Source: Pectobacterium aroidearum (lineage in GTDB: Bacteria; Pseudomonadota; Gammaproteobacteria; Enterobacterales; Enterobacteriaceae). Taken from it: a stretch of 64,000 nt of DNA. The notes under the pieces are model-generated. The model was not told where the DNA came from, searched no databases, and was given only the letters and a program-made list of their open reading frames with translations. The translations under genes and the position numbers were made by a program. Positions 60,764 through 64,000 of this stretch are shown piece by piece (within the stretch, counting starts at the first letter, position 1; each line of letters opens with the position of its first letter). The stretch lies in contig NZ_CP166097.1 of the NCBI RefSeq assembly GCF_041228105.1, positions 124,001-188,000 on the forward strand. The letters run 5' to 3'.

Positions 60764-61774
60764 CTACAGCAAAAATTCGTGCAGCGTGCGATCCTTGCGA
60801 TCCAGATAGTGTGTCGACTTAATCCGGCGGATCGTGCGGGATTTGCCGCGGATCAGCAGCGTTTCCGTGGTGGCCATGTTGCCTTTACGCGCGATCCCGT
60901 CCAGTAAATCACCTTTGGTGATGCCGGTCGCGGAGAAAATCACGTTGTCATTACGTGCCATATCATCAAGTTTGAGGACGCTGCCCGCTTCGATGCCCAT
61001 TTGTCGGCAGCGTGCCAGCTCATCTTCACCGATGCGGCGGTTTTCAGCGTTATCGCCTTTAACCTGATGACGTGCCAGCAAACGCCCTTGCATATCGCCA
61101 TCAAGCGCGCGAATCACGGCCGCCGAGATCACGCCTTCTGGCGCGCCGCCGATGCCATATAGCACGTCAACTTCGCTGTCCGGCATGCAGGTGAGAATGG
61201 ATGCGGCTACGTCGCCGTCTGGAATGGCGAACACTTTCACGCCCAACTGCTGCATTTCCGCGATGCAGGCATCGTGGCGCGGTTTAGCCAGTGTCGTCAC
61301 GGTTAACTGGCTGAGCGGTTTACCCAGCTTCAGCGCGATATTGCGCAGGTTGTCTGCCAGCGGCAGGTTGAGATCAATCGCGCCTTTCGCTTCAGGCCCG
61401 ACGATCAGTTTTTCCATGTACATGTCTGGCGCGTGCAGAAATGCGCCTTTTTCGCCAACGGCCAGCACGGCCAGCGCATTCGCCTGACCCATTGCCGTCA
61501 TCCGCGTGCCTTCAATCGGATCGACGGCGATGTCTACGGCATCGCCCTTGCCGGTGCCGACCTGCTCACCGATAAACAGCATAGGTGCTTCGTCGATTTC
61601 CCCTTCGCCGATGACAATCTGACCGTTGATATTGACCTGATTCAGCATGATGCGCATCGCCTGTACGGCGGCATTGTCGGCGGCATTCTTGTCGCCACGA
61701 CCTAACCACTTATAGCCTGCCAGCGCGGCTGCTTCGGTGACGCGCGAGAACTCGATGGCTAATTCACGTTTCAT
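60764..61774 (-). CDS. glpX: Class II fructose-1,6-bisphosphatase
   Basis: 336 residues, the GlpX length. The metal site is in VIGEGEIDEAPML near 55-67 and DPIEGTRMTAMG near 87-98, and YGIGGAPEGVISAA near 200 is conserved. It removes the 1-phosphate from fructose 1,6-bisphosphate in gluconeogenesis and glycerol growth. AGGT precedes the start. It sits after glpK but a strong terminator separates them. Confidence 0.97.
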   Translation of the reverse strand: MKRELAIEFSRVTEAAALAGYKWLGRGDKNAADNAAVQAMRIMLNQVNINGQIVIGEGEIDEAPMLFIGEQVGTGKGDAVDIAVDPIEGTRMTAMGQANALAVLAVGEKGAFLHAPDMYMEKLIVGPEAKGAIDLNLPLADNLRNIALKLGKPLSQLTVTTLAKPRHDACIAEMQQLGVKVFAIPDGDVAASILTCMPDSEVDVLYGIGGAPEGVISAAVIRALDGDMQGRLLARHQVKGDNAENRRIGEDELARCRQMGIEAGSVLKLDDMARNDNVIFSATGITKGDLLDGIARKGNMATTETLLIRGKSRTIRRIKSTHYLDRKDRTLHEFLL

Positions 61775-61977
61775 AAATACCTGTCTGTTGTCGTTCGGGA
61801 AAGAAGTGGCCTTATGTTAGCCACTTAAGCCTGGATTTAGGTGAAACGCGGTGATGAGGTTCCCGCAGGGACGCCTCGCACCGTGGTCGCCCCGGTATCT
61901 CGGTTCTTAAACGATCAACATTAGGATATGGGCGAGGATTTTATCACAACGGGGGAGAGTGGCGGTTGGGCGATAGG

Positions 61978-62004
61978 AAAAAACGGGCGCGACAGGCGCG
62001 CCCG
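61978..62004 (-). terminator. Rho-independent terminator of glpFK
   Basis: On the minus strand CGGGCGCG-CCTGT-CGCGCCCG is followed by TTTTTT. It lies directly after the glpK stop. Confidence 0.9.
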
Positions 62005-62027
62005 ATGTGGATAGATGTGGTGATAGA

Positions 62028-64000
<1,973 letters not shown>

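Overview
The window reads as chromosomal DNA from a soft-rot enterobacterium, most likely Pectobacterium. Gene order matches E. coli in several blocks (ygbI-N/otn, feoABC, ugpBAECQ-yhhA, cpxAR/cpxP-fieF-pfkA, tpiA-yiiQ-yiiR-fpr-glpX-glpK-glpF). Non-E. coli content typical of soft-rot genera is added: four MCP genes in a row, sotB beside cpx, and a pectin-lyase-like TonB cluster. Intergenic repeats carry the ERIC primer-site motifs. The genus is inferred from family resemblance, not from a database search.

Layout. 0.35-6.5 kb: branched-chain amino acid ABC operon livKHMGF with a PLP aminotransferase. 6.6-14.8 kb: four methyl-accepting chemotaxis proteins, all on the minus strand, each with a C-terminal NWETF/NWEQF tether. 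15.1-21.4 kb: four-carbon acid sugar (threonate-type) catabolism, ltnD-otnK-otnC-otnI-GntP transporter, divergent from a DeoR-type regulator. 21.6-24.4 kb: ferrous iron uptake feoABC behind a Fur-like site. 24.8-29.8 kb: glycerol-3-phosphate operon ugpBAECQ behind tandem Pho boxes. 30.0-34.9 kb: AEC permease, yhhA, trmL, a DUF3142 gene and a large uncharacterised periplasmic protein.

35.1-41.6 kb: the Cpx envelope-stress locus. cpxRA is divergent from cpxP with an exact CpxR box between them, and the cpxP 3' UTR holds a recognisable CpxQ sRNA. It is followed by sotB, fieF and pfkA, then a roughly 240-bp MITE-like palindromic element. 42.0-54.8 kb: the most unusual part. Two divergent operons encode a nitrate/sulfonate-type ABC transporter whose two permease domains are fused in one chain, a dedicated TonB-ExbB-ExbD motor, a TonB-dependent receptor, a Tat-exported exo-polysaccharide-lyase-like protein and a DUF6250 lectin-fold protein, with a LysR regulator convergent to them. 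This looks like a self-contained outer-to-inner membrane uptake pathway for an unknown ligand.

55.5-57.5 kb: agmatine to putrescine conversion (aguB-aguA). 57.6-64 kb: central carbon and glycerol genes tpiA, yiiQ, yiiR, fpr, glpX, glpK and the 3' part of glpF, which runs off the window.

Four full ERIC elements plus one remnant lie between genes. Two of them carry different inserts of about 75 nt, each built from consecutive short hairpins. I saw no rRNA, tRNA, CRISPR array, transposase or prophage gene.
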